Shown here: positions 53,319 to 64,000 of the stretch, one piece after another
Position numbering within the stretch: position 1 is the stretch's first letter
Layout: each line of letters starts with the position of its first letter
Assembly: GCA_002730525.1 (NCBI GenBank)
Contig: PCAK01000043.1
Coordinates: 1 to 64,000 of the forward strand
Direction of reading: 5' to 3'
Source: Acidobacteriota bacterium
Lineage (GTDB): Bacteria; Acidobacteriota; Vicinamibacteria; Vicinamibacterales; UBA823
DNA: 64,000 nt
Position numbers and translations under genes: made by a program
Notes under the pieces: model-generated
Told to the model about the DNA's origin: nothing
Database searches by the model: none
Seen by the model: the letters and a program-made list of their open reading frames with translations, nothing else

Positions 53319-54886
53319 TTCGAACTTGGCGTCGCCAGCGGCGGCGTGGTCGCCGGCGCACGTCGATGCCAGGTGCCCTGCTCGAAGGCGTAGGCCAGCT
53401 CTATCAGACGGGGCTCCGTCCACGGGCGCCCCAGCATCTCCAACCCGATCGGCATGCCGTCGGCGGTGAACCCGGCCGGGACGGTGATCGCCGGCAAACC
53501 CGACTGCGCGCTCAATCGACAGTTGTCACCGCCCTGCCGCTCGCCGACCGGCGCCGCCTGCTGCCGCATCGTCGGGTAGATCAGCGCGTCGATCTCCAGC
53601 ACATCGAGCACCTCGACCACGGCGTTGCTGAGCACGGTGCGGCGGGCGATCGCCTCTCGATACTCGTCGGTATCCAGCGATTCCACGGAGTTCGAGTTCT
53701 CGAGCCGCTCGCGCGTGTCCGGCAGGTGCAGGCCCTCGGCAATGATCTGAGCGAGCGAGCTGACCGGCGCGCCTGGCGTCGCCGCGAGGTATGCATCGAG
53801 ATCGAACTTGAACTCGTGGCTGAGGACGACGTACGTATCCAACAGGTAGGCCAGACCCTCGATCTCCGCCGCGACCACCTCTGCGCCGAGGCGTTCCAGG
53901 TCGGCGACGGCCGCGTCCATCAACTCGCCGGCCGGGTCATCCGCCGGGTCCTGCCGCACCAGGTAGCTCAGCAGGCCGAGGCGCGCGCCTCGCAGGCCGT
54001 CGGCGTCGAGCGACGTGGCGTAGGTCTCGGGAATGTGGCGGCCGGCGTCGAGCGTCACCGGATCGTCCGGATCGGTACCAACGGTTCCGTCGAGGAGCAC
54101 CACCAGGTCGGTTACGCTGCGGGCAAGCGGGCCGGCGATGTCCTGGGTGTGCGAGATCGGCACGACGCCGTCGCGACTCGACAGCCCTTCGGTGCCGCGC
54201 AACCCCACCAGACTGTTGTGCGCCGACGGGATGCGAATCGAACCGCACGTGTCGCTGCCCATCCCCGCCGCGGCGAAGCTGGCCGCCACGCCCGCGGCCG
54301 TGCCGCCACTCGAGCCGCCGGGGTTTCGCAACGGATCGTACGGGTTCAGGGTCTGACCGCCGATCGAACTGATCGTCGTGATCCCGCGCGCGAACTCGTG
54401 GAGGTTCGTCTTGCCGAGCAGGACGGCACCCGCTTCACGCAGCCGTCGGACCTGGTACGCATCGTCGGGCGGCAGCAAGCCGGCCATAGCGATCGACCCG
54501 TTCGTCGTCGGCAGGCCGACCATGTCGTAGTTGTCCTTGATCAGCAATGGGATCCCGTGCAGCGGTCCGCGGGCACCTGACTCGCGCCGCTCGACGTCGA
54601 GGGCCCGCGCTGTCTCGGCTGCATCCGGGTTCAAGGCGATGATCGTGTTGAGGGCCGGACCGGCTTCATCGTAGGCCTCGATCCTCGCCAGATAGCGCTC
54701 GACGAGCTGCTCCGACGTCACGACGCCAGCCTCCATCGCCGCCTGGAGATCGGCGATCGACGCTTCGGCGACCTCGAACGGATCGGGCGGCGGCGCCCCG
54801 CCGCACCCGGCGACGCCCAGCAGCAGGAACCCGGCCGTGAACCGCAGCGAGGATAGCGACCCGATTGCCGTAAGCGATGTCGGCAT
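53315..54886 (-). CDS. Amidase-signature lipoprotein
   Basis: A 523-residue exported hydrolase. The signal peptide ends in lipobox LLGVAGC (Cys28). The amidase signature shows the Lys of LLIKDNYDMVGLPTT, the cis-Ser of GGSSGGTAAGVAA and the nucleophilic Ser in GSDTCGSIRIPSAHN, forming Ser-cisSer-Lys. It hydrolyses amide bonds, possibly of peptides or peptidoglycan-derived amides; the substrate is unknown. ATG 54886 precedes the signal peptide; 54925 is less likely. Confidence 0.9.
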   Translation of the reverse strand: MPTSLTAIGSLSSLRFTAGFLLLGVAGCGGAPPPDPFEVAEASIADLQAAMEAGVVTSEQLVERYLARIEAYDEAGPALNTIIALNPDAAETARALDVERRESGARGPLHGIPLLIKDNYDMVGLPTTNGSIAMAGLLPPDDAYQVRRLREAGAVLLGKTNLHEFARGITTISSIGGQTLNPYDPLRNPGGSSGGTAAGVAASFAAAGMGSDTCGSIRIPSAHNSLVGLRGTEGLSSRDGVVPISHTQDIAGPLARSVTDLVVLLDGTVGTDPDDPVTLDAGRHIPETYATSLDADGLRGARLGLLSYLVRQDPADDPAGELMDAAVADLERLGAEVVAAEIEGLAYLLDTYVVLSHEFKFDLDAYLAATPGAPVSSLAQIIAEGLHLPDTRERLENSNSVESLDTDEYREAIARRTVLSNAVVEVLDVLEIDALIYPTMRQQAAPVGERQGGDNCRLSAQSGLPAITVPAGFTADGMPIGLEMLGRPWTEPRLIELAYAFEQGTWHRRAPATTPPLATPSSN

Positions 54887-54952
54887 GGGAGAATCGTCCT
54901 TGGTTTCGAACGCGCATCCTAGCATGTCCGAGGCGCCCGAGTCAGAACTGCC

Positions 54953-55209
54953 ATGTCACCCGACCTGCCAACCCTCAAACAGTTCGTTAGCTCGATTCCC
55001 CGCCTGTCGCTCGGCAGCTTTCCGACGCTGCTGGTCAGGCTCGGCCGCCTGAGCGACCACCTCGGGATCGACCTCTGGTCGCGCGCCAGCGCGGTGGGCG
55101 CTTCGACTTCGACCGCGTCGTCCTGGCGATCGGCACCGGATCGACGACAACGGGCGGGTTGTCGATGACGTCGGTGGCGGAACAGCAGTGTGTCCCACCA
55201 CAGGCGTAG
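54953..55209 (+). pseudogene. Remnant of a D-cysteine desulfhydrase / ACC-deaminase-family gene
   Basis: From ATG 54953 the frame reads LKQFVSSIPRLSLGSFPTLL and RLGRLSDHLGIDLW, the N-terminus of D-cysteine desulfhydrase-type PLP enzymes. Near 55078-55085 it jumps, in another frame, to GRFDFDRVVLAIGTGSTTTGG, which belongs over 100 residues later, and stops at 55207. The PLP lysine and most of the enzyme are missing. It fills the 361-base gap between the amidase and M28 genes, which otherwise holds only the M28 promoter region. Confidence 0.7.
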
Positions 55210-55220
55210 CGGCACCGCGC

Positions 55221-55226
55221 TATACT
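55221..55226 (+). promoter_or_regulatory. Candidate -10 (TATACT) of the M28 peptidase gene
   Basis: TATACTCC lies 21 bases before the start codon, with a TTGGAGG ribosome binding site between. No clear -35 is visible. Confidence 0.35.
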
Positions 55227-55247
55227 CCTCTCCTTGGAGGACTCACG

Positions 55248-56885
55248 ATGAAGCGGACGGTCCTACTGCTCGCGCTCCTGTCGACGGCGGCCCTGACGGC
55301 GCAAGAACGAGCCCCTGAGAACGACTCGATCAGGCAGTCGGACCTGCGCGCCGATCTGTTCTTCCTGGCGTCCGACACGATGCAAGGACGGTTGCCCGAC
55401 ACGCCCGAAAACCGCCTGGCCGCGGAGTTCATCAAGTCGCGGTTCGAGCGGATGGGGCTGACGCCGGCCGGCCGGGACGGCTCGTACTACCACGAGTACA
55501 ACTTGATGACCGCGTCGCTCGCCGAGGGCAACGAGCTGCTCATCGCGTCGGGCACAGGCGAATCACAGCGGAGCCTCCGACTCCGACAGGACTACTATCC
55601 GCTGAACTTCAGTGCCAGCGGGCGCGCCCAAGGTGACGTCGTCTTCGCCGGCTTCGGGATCGTCTCGGCCGATCGCGGCCACGACGACTACAGCGGCGGT
55701 TCGGTCGAGGGGAAAATCGTCGTCGTCCTCAATCACGAACCAGGGGAACGCGATCCGGAGAGCGTGTTCGACGGTCTCGTCACCTCCGAAGCGTCCCGCG
55801 CGGTGCGCAAGGCGGTCTACGCCCAGGAACGTGGCGCGGCCGGGCTGCTCATCGTCACCGACGCCCACAATCATCCCAGCCCGGCCAACTTCCAGGCCCA
55901 GGCCCGGGGCACCTGGCCGGCCGAGCCGCGCCGCGTGCCGCGCTACACACTCTCGGCCTGGATGGAACAGGTCAGGATCCCCGTGGCGCAGGTCTCGCCG
56001 GCCGTGGCCGAAGCTCTCGTCGGCGGCTCGGGCTACACGCTCGACGGGCTGGGCACGATGGCGGAAGTCGACGGCGGCGTCGCGCCGATTCCCCTGGTCG
56101 GTCCCCGCATCGAACTGGGCGCCGCGGTCGACCGTCGAGTCGTGCCAGACCGAAACGTCGTCGGCATGATCGAGGGCTCGGACCCGGAACTTGCCGACGA
56201 GGTCATCATCATCTGCGCGCACTACGATCACGACGGCGCCGACGGTGTCCGCGTCTTTGCCGGTGCCGATGACGACGGCTCGGGAACCGTCGCGCTATTG
56301 GAAATCGCCGAGGCCTACGCCCGGGCGGCCGCGAACGGACAGCGCCCCCGCCGATCGGTGCTCTTCGCGGCGTGGAACTCAGAGGAACGTGGGCTGCTCG
56401 GTGCCTGGGCCTACACCGAGGACCCGATCGTGCCGCTCGACCGGACCGTGGCTGTCCTGAACATGGACATGGTCGGCCGAAACGAGGAGGTTCCCGTGGG
56501 CGGCGGACGCCGGTTCCGCGGGCTGGAGATCCAGACCGCCGAGTCGAACAACAACTCGATCAACATCATGGGCTACTCCTACAGCCCGGACCTGCGGAAC
56601 GAGGTCGAGGAGGCGAACGAGCCGTACGGCCTGCGCCTGAAGATGGACTACGACAACAACCTGTCGAACCTGCTACGGCGGAGCGACCAGTGGCCGTTCC
56701 TGCAGAACCGGGTGCCGGCGCTGTTCTTCCACACCGGGCTCCATCCCGACTACCACACGACCTACGACCGACCGGAAAAGATCAACTATCCGAAGCTCGA
56801 AACGATCGCCCGGCTGGTGCATCAGGTCAGTTGGAACCTGGCCGAAAGTTCGGTCCGGCCACGCTACGCTCCGGTCAGCCGGTGA
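55248..56885 (+). CDS. Secreted M28-family zinc aminopeptidase
   Basis: A 545-residue exported peptidase. A signal peptide (TVLLLALLSTAALTAQ) is followed by an N-terminal part, a PA-type insert (about 110-250, FAGFGIVSADRGHDDY, GAAGLLIVTD) and the M28 catalytic core. Zinc ligands and catalytic residues are visible in CAHYDHDG, GADDDGSGTVALLE, WNSEERGLLG, LNMDMVGRN and FFHTGLHPDYHTTYDRPEKI. It should trim N-terminal residues from peptides in the periplasm or outside. The start has a strong ribosome binding site. Confidence 0.93.
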   Translation: MKRTVLLLALLSTAALTAQERAPENDSIRQSDLRADLFFLASDTMQGRLPDTPENRLAAEFIKSRFERMGLTPAGRDGSYYHEYNLMTASLAEGNELLIASGTGESQRSLRLRQDYYPLNFSASGRAQGDVVFAGFGIVSADRGHDDYSGGSVEGKIVVVLNHEPGERDPESVFDGLVTSEASRAVRKAVYAQERGAAGLLIVTDAHNHPSPANFQAQARGTWPAEPRRVPRYTLSAWMEQVRIPVAQVSPAVAEALVGGSGYTLDGLGTMAEVDGGVAPIPLVGPRIELGAAVDRRVVPDRNVVGMIEGSDPELADEVIIICAHYDHDGADGVRVFAGADDDGSGTVALLEIAEAYARAAANGQRPRRSVLFAAWNSEERGLLGAWAYTEDPIVPLDRTVAVLNMDMVGRNEEVPVGGGRRFRGLEIQTAESNNNSINIMGYSYSPDLRNEVEEANEPYGLRLKMDYDNNLSNLLRRSDQWPFLQNRVPALFFHTGLHPDYHTTYDRPEKINYPKLETIARLVHQVSWNLAESSVRPRYAPVSR

Positions 56886-56954
56886 ACCGATGACCCACCG
56901 ATCCCGGCCAGGCGGACCTTTCACACAACCGCCTACCCGGTGTTGTAACGATCG

Positions 56955-58403
56955 ATGAACCAACGCGACGACTTCGCCAACCTCGAATACTCCGTCGAGG
57001 AAATGCGCCAGATGGGCGACGAGGTGCTGGCCCGCGCCATCGAGCACATCGCGACGCTGGCGTCACAGCCGGCCTGCGGCGACCTCGTCGGCGACGACTA
57101 CTGCCGGACACTCCGCGAGCCCGCGCCCGAGGACGGCACCGCGCTCGACCCATTGCTCGATCGACTGTTCGACGACTGGATCCCGAAGTCGTTCACGACA
57201 GCGGGATCGGGCTACCTCGCCTACATCCCGGGCGGCGGCGTCTATCCGGCAGCCCTGGCCGACTTCATCCAGAACACGACAAACCGATTCACCGGCATCT
57301 GGCGCTGCGCGCCGGCGTTGGTCCAACTCGAGGCGAACGCGCTCGACTGGATCCGCGACTGGATGACGTTCCCCGCGACGACGCGCGGCCTGTTCACCGT
57401 CGGCGGTTCGATGGCGACGTTCAACGCCATCCTCTGCGCGCGCGAGCGGCATCTGGGCGCCGACATCCGACCCGGCGTCGTGTACGCGTCGGCCCAGGCC
57501 CACCACTCGGTCGCCAAGTCGGCGAAGCTGGCGGGGATCATGCAAGACCGCGTGCGCCAGATCGACGTCGACGATCAGTTTCGGATGCGCATCGATGCGC
57601 TCGAAGCCGCAATCAACGCCGACCGCCGCGCCGGCCTGAAGCCGTTTCTCGTCGTCTCGTCCGCGGGCACGACGAACACCGGCGCCGTCGACCCGTTCGA
57701 CACGATTGCGGACCTCTGCACCGACGGACAGCTCTGGCACCACGCCGACGGCGCCTACGGCGGCTTCTTCTATATGTGCCCGGAACTCCGGCCGTTGATG
57801 CGGGGGATGGACCGGGCCGACTCTCTGACGCTCGATCCGCACAAGGGCCTGTTCCTGCCCTACGGCACCGGCGCGCTGCTGGTCCGCGATGGCGCCGTAC
57901 TGCACGACGCCCACGCGGCAACCGGCGAGTACATGCCGGCGATGCCTGACGACTGCTACGACCCGAGCCAGCACGGCCCGGACCTCTCGCGCGGCTTCCC
58001 GGGCCTTCGGGTCTGGCTGACGGTGAAGCTGTACGGCGCGGCCAAGCTTCGCGCGGCGGTCGCCGAGAAGCGTGCGCTGGCCGTGGCCGCGGCGGAGGCG
58101 ATCGAGCAGCTGCCGGGCGTCGTCATGGACGCGCCGCCGCAGCTCTCACTCTTCGGGTTCCACATCGAATGGCCCGGTTCGACGGTCGAGGAGCAGAACG
58201 TGGCCACGACCGAACTCATGAACCGTGTCACGGCCAGGGGCAGGGTGATGTTGACCGGCTGCACGACCGGCGGCCGCTTCCTCGCGCGCGTCTGCGTCCT
58301 GAGCTTCCGGACGCGGCAGGCCGACATCGACACCTGCGTCGAGCATGTTGCCGAGGAAGCCGCGAAGGTGCTGGCGGCCCAGGGAGCAGGGGCCACGAAC
58401 TGA
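56955..58403 (+). CDS. PLP-dependent group II amino acid decarboxylase
   Basis: A 482-residue member of the aromatic-L-amino-acid / glutamate decarboxylase family. Features: PKSFTTAGSGYLAYIPGGG near the N-terminus, FTVGGSMATFNAILCAR for the PLP phosphate, the stacking HHS in AQAHHSVAK, HADGAYGG for the PLP aspartate, and the Schiff-base lysine in LDPHKGLFLPYG near 298. Substrate may be an aromatic amino acid; this is not fixed by sequence. Its end is part of a strong hairpin and overlaps an antisense run-on frame. Confidence 0.9.
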   Translation: MNQRDDFANLEYSVEEMRQMGDEVLARAIEHIATLASQPACGDLVGDDYCRTLREPAPEDGTALDPLLDRLFDDWIPKSFTTAGSGYLAYIPGGGVYPAALADFIQNTTNRFTGIWRCAPALVQLEANALDWIRDWMTFPATTRGLFTVGGSMATFNAILCARERHLGADIRPGVVYASAQAHHSVAKSAKLAGIMQDRVRQIDVDDQFRMRIDALEAAINADRRAGLKPFLVVSSAGTTNTGAVDPFDTIADLCTDGQLWHHADGAYGGFFYMCPELRPLMRGMDRADSLTLDPHKGLFLPYGTGALLVRDGAVLHDAHAATGEYMPAMPDDCYDPSQHGPDLSRGFPGLRVWLTVKLYGAAKLRAAVAEKRALAVAAAEAIEQLPGVVMDAPPQLSLFGFHIEWPGSTVEEQNVATTELMNRVTARGRVMLTGCTTGGRFLARVCVLSFRTRQADIDTCVEHVAEEAAKVLAAQGAGATN

Positions 58404-59099
58404 CGCTGCCCGGCCCTGCTCCCTCTCCTTCGGACATCCTTCAAACAAGGTCTTCGCCTGGCAGCTCGGCCAGGCGATCCAGAGGCCGCCGCCCTCGGCG
58501 AACTTCCCCATCCGGCTGACCTCCCGCCGCAGGACCGATCGACGCCTGACGAACCAGAGCGTGACGTCCCGCTGTGCGCGGGAACCGACGACACGCGCGC
58601 CGTCCGGCAGCTTCCCTAGCGTCGCCGCGAATCCCTTCGGCGCGCCGACCAGCGCGACGCGTCCGTCGGCCTTGATCCCCAGCTTCTTCGGCAGCGGCGT
58701 CCCGGCGTAGCCGGCCATCGCCGACGACGGCACAACGGGATCGGCCGGTGGGTGGGCGATTGCCCAACGGGTCGCGCCGCGGACGCTGCGCCAGGGAGTG
58801 AACGTCGCGTCGGGCAGCGCCTGGCGGACGCGCGCGACCTTCTCTGGTTCACCATCCACGAAGACGATCGCCACGCCGCGGGTCGACGCGGCTTGCCGGA
58901 CGGCAAGGCCGAGGTCCCAGCCCTGCATCGGCTGACGTGTGAGATCGATGACTATCGCGTCGGGTTGACGCCGGCGCAGCGCCGTGAGCGATGCCGCGTC
59001 GAACGCCGCGGCGTCGACCGTGTGGCCGGCGCGTCGGAGGAAGGCGGCCCGGGGTCGCGCGTCAGCGGGCGCCCAGTGGATCAGTCGCAGGCGCGCCAT
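58146..59099 (-). pseudogene. DUF3052 protein truncated at its C-terminus, frame running antisense into the decarboxylase gene
   Basis: From ATG 59099, residues 1-110 look like a degenerate receiver-type domain (IVIDLTRQPMQGWDLGLAVR) and residues 134-211 match DUF3052 (LPKKLGIKADGRVALVGAPK, GGGLWIAWP). At residue 211 (about base 58469) the family match stops. The expected last 45 residues (the DLTED... and KVCAVDETWSGL-type region) are absent. The frame continues to 58146 through 258 bases antisense to the decarboxylase end, with no family resemblance. The break coincides with a GCCTGGC/GCCAGGC hairpin at 58456-58475. Probably a 3' deletion. Confidence 0.65.
58380..58426. terminator. Inverted repeat at the decarboxylase 3' end
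   Basis: AGGGAGCAGGGGCC pairs with GGCCCTGCTCCCT across a loop of about 17 bases containing the decarboxylase stop codon. It shares GGCCCTGCTCCC with the structure at 25281-25349. A likely terminator or extragenic repeat. Confidence 0.5.
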
Positions 59100-60033
59100 C
59101 AGTCTCCTCGGCCGCGGACGCGGGAACCGGCGCGGGCAGGTAGCGATCGTAGAACCCGACGACCCGCCGCTCGAACTCGTCCGGTCGCTCGTCGAAGAAC
59201 GCGATGTGTTCGAGGTCTGGATCGAACCAGAGTTCCTTCGGCTCCCGCGCGGCGTCATACAGCAGCCGTCCGCTCTCGGGTGTGACGACGACGTCGGCGC
59301 CCCCCTGCAGGAACAGGATGGGACGCGGACTGAGATCGTCGACCCACTGCGTGAAATCGAAGTCGTCCAGGTACATGCCCCGATCGCGCCCGACCCAGAA
59401 GACGATCATCGGCGCGAAGGGGAACGGCGGCAGGCCGGTGAAGTAGCGGACGCTGGTCTCTACCGTACTGCGCATCGACGCGAACGCGCTGTGGGCGACG
59501 ACCGCCTTGATCTCCGGCGATTGCGCGGCCACCTGAATCACGAGCGATCCGCCCAACGAGTTGCCGAAGATGCCGATCCGCTCCGGATCGACGCCATCGG
59601 CAAGTCGCGCAAAGTCGATCCACGCCGCGAGGTCCTGCATCTCCTCGCGGCCGAACGTGATCAGCTCGCCGCCGTTGACATCGTGCGCCCGGACCGACGA
59701 CAGCAGGACGCCGTAGCCGTGTTCGGCGAAGAGCGCGGCGATCCCGAGCAGATCCGTCGACCGGTTCACCTTGTAACCGTGCTGGAGGATGAGTGCCGCG
59801 CCGTTCTCGGACGGCGTCCACCATCCGGCCAGGTTGACGCCGTCGGCCGAGGTGACCGTGACGTCGCGGTACGCCATGCCGACGTCGGCGGGCGTCTCGT
59901 CGATCGGCCGGCGGCTGTCGAGCGGGCTCGTCACGAGCCGCGCCGCTTCGCCGCGCGCGAACCAGGCCATGCCGGTGAAGGCCAGTAGGACCACGACGGC
60001 GAGGGCGATGAGGGCCTTGAGGGTCCTGGACAT
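59062..60033 (-). CDS. Membrane-anchored alpha/beta hydrolase
   Basis: A 323-residue serine hydrolase. An N-terminal anchor (LKALIALAVVVLLAFTGMAW) is followed by an alpha/beta-hydrolase domain. It has ALILQHGYKVNRS for the oxyanion region, nucleophile Ser in FGNSLGGSL, Asp in FLQGGADVVVTP and His in LEHIAFFDERP. The substrate is unknown; the form resembles dienelactone-hydrolase-like and acyl-peptidase-like esterases. ATG 60033 is used; the reading from a TTG at 60039 is not supported. Its stop overlaps the start of the DUF3052 gene on the same strand. Confidence 0.88.
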   Translation of the reverse strand: MSRTLKALIALAVVVLLAFTGMAWFARGEAARLVTSPLDSRRPIDETPADVGMAYRDVTVTSADGVNLAGWWTPSENGAALILQHGYKVNRSTDLLGIAALFAEHGYGVLLSSVRAHDVNGGELITFGREEMQDLAAWIDFARLADGVDPERIGIFGNSLGGSLVIQVAAQSPEIKAVVAHSAFASMRSTVETSVRYFTGLPPFPFAPMIVFWVGRDRGMYLDDFDFTQWVDDLSPRPILFLQGGADVVVTPESGRLLYDAAREPKELWFDPDLEHIAFFDERPDEFERRVVGFYDRYLPAPVPASAAEETDGAPATDPLGAR

Positions 60034-60078
60034 CAGCAATTGCCGTAATTGCGGCTCGATTCGTGGGCGGGAGAAACG

Positions 60079-64000
<3,922 letters not shown>

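Noticed and set aside
58456-58475. GCCTGGC-N6-GCCAGGC palindrome as an independent terminator
   Set aside because: No U-run, and it coincides with the DUF3052 truncation point, so it is more likely linked to that deletion.
60036-60052. GCAATT-N5-AATTGC hairpin before the hydrolase start
   Set aside because: A short AT-rich 6-bp stem overlapping no conserved signal. It could be chance.

Overview
The window is GC-rich, gene-dense bacterial DNA with short intergenic gaps and many 4-base start/stop overlaps. The gene content suggests an Acidobacteriota genome, perhaps a Vicinamibacteria-like lineage. The pointers are two futalosine-pathway menaquinone genes, TonB receptors with carboxypeptidase-type regulatory domains, a DUF5916 outer-membrane protein, secreted M28 and M14 peptidases, and secreted amidase and GH2 enzymes. 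This placement is inferred from gene content only. No rRNA, tRNA, CRISPR array, insertion sequence or phage gene was recognised.

Layout. 1-3529 (minus): a partial membrane protein, Mn-type superoxide dismutase, quinolinate synthase nadA and aminofutalosine synthase mqnE. 3612-9651 (plus): a cobalamin riboswitch followed by a B12 uptake operon (TonB receptor, ATPase, permease, binding protein) ending in a frameshifted DUF71 ATP-binding gene. 9644-12671 (minus): mqnD, a membrane protein and a trehalose-6-phosphate-synthase-like gene. 12844-18572 (minus): a sulfur block. Its first unit is cysteine synthase-rhodanese, a JAMM peptidase, and a ThiS-E1-rhodanese fusion. Its second is iscR, a desulfurase-like gene lacking its PLP-lysine segment, an atypical IscU, and an A-type carrier. 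Matching Rrf2-type operators sit just downstream of the -10 elements of iscR and of the cysteine synthase gene. 18775-28628: a TonB receptor, rmuC, a homoserine dehydrogenase-like gene, a CoA-transferase, two unknown genes, divergent queD/queC and a deoxyhypusine-synthase-like gene. 28827-33923: a sigma54-activator remnant, an HD-GYP/GAF/GGDEF signalling protein, a BON lipoprotein, fabI and a low-complexity protein. 34029-43079: a complete arginine regulon, argR-argG-argH divergent from argC-argB-argD-argA-argJ-argF, with two ARG boxes over the argC promoter. 43154-54886: an amino acid symporter, a group containing a predicted selenocysteine AhpD-like protein, an MFS transporter, DUF5916, a swivel-first aconitase-like enzyme, a DMT transporter and an amidase. 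54953-64000: a D-cysteine-desulfhydrase remnant, an M28 peptidase, a PLP decarboxylase, a truncated DUF3052 gene, a hydrolase, an internally deleted methyltransferase, a GH2 beta-galactosidase and the end of an M14 peptidase.

Two things stand out. First, the gene at 45021-45614 carries an in-frame TGA exactly where AhpD-family proteins have the second cysteine of CxxC. It is followed by a stem-loop whose GGUCUGC segment lies at the same distance from UGA as in E. coli fdhF. It would normally be mis-called as two unrelated pieces. Second, the sulfur block joins a ubiquitin-like sulfur carrier, its E1-like activating enzyme, a JAMM peptidase and cysteine synthase with ISC genes under one apparent Rrf2 regulator. 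The carrier's Gly-Gly is buried inside the fusion, which suggests proteolytic release or a non-released mechanism.

At least six genes look broken: a frameshift, two in-frame internal deletions and three truncations or remnants. This may be real decay or an assembly problem. Raw reads are needed to decide.
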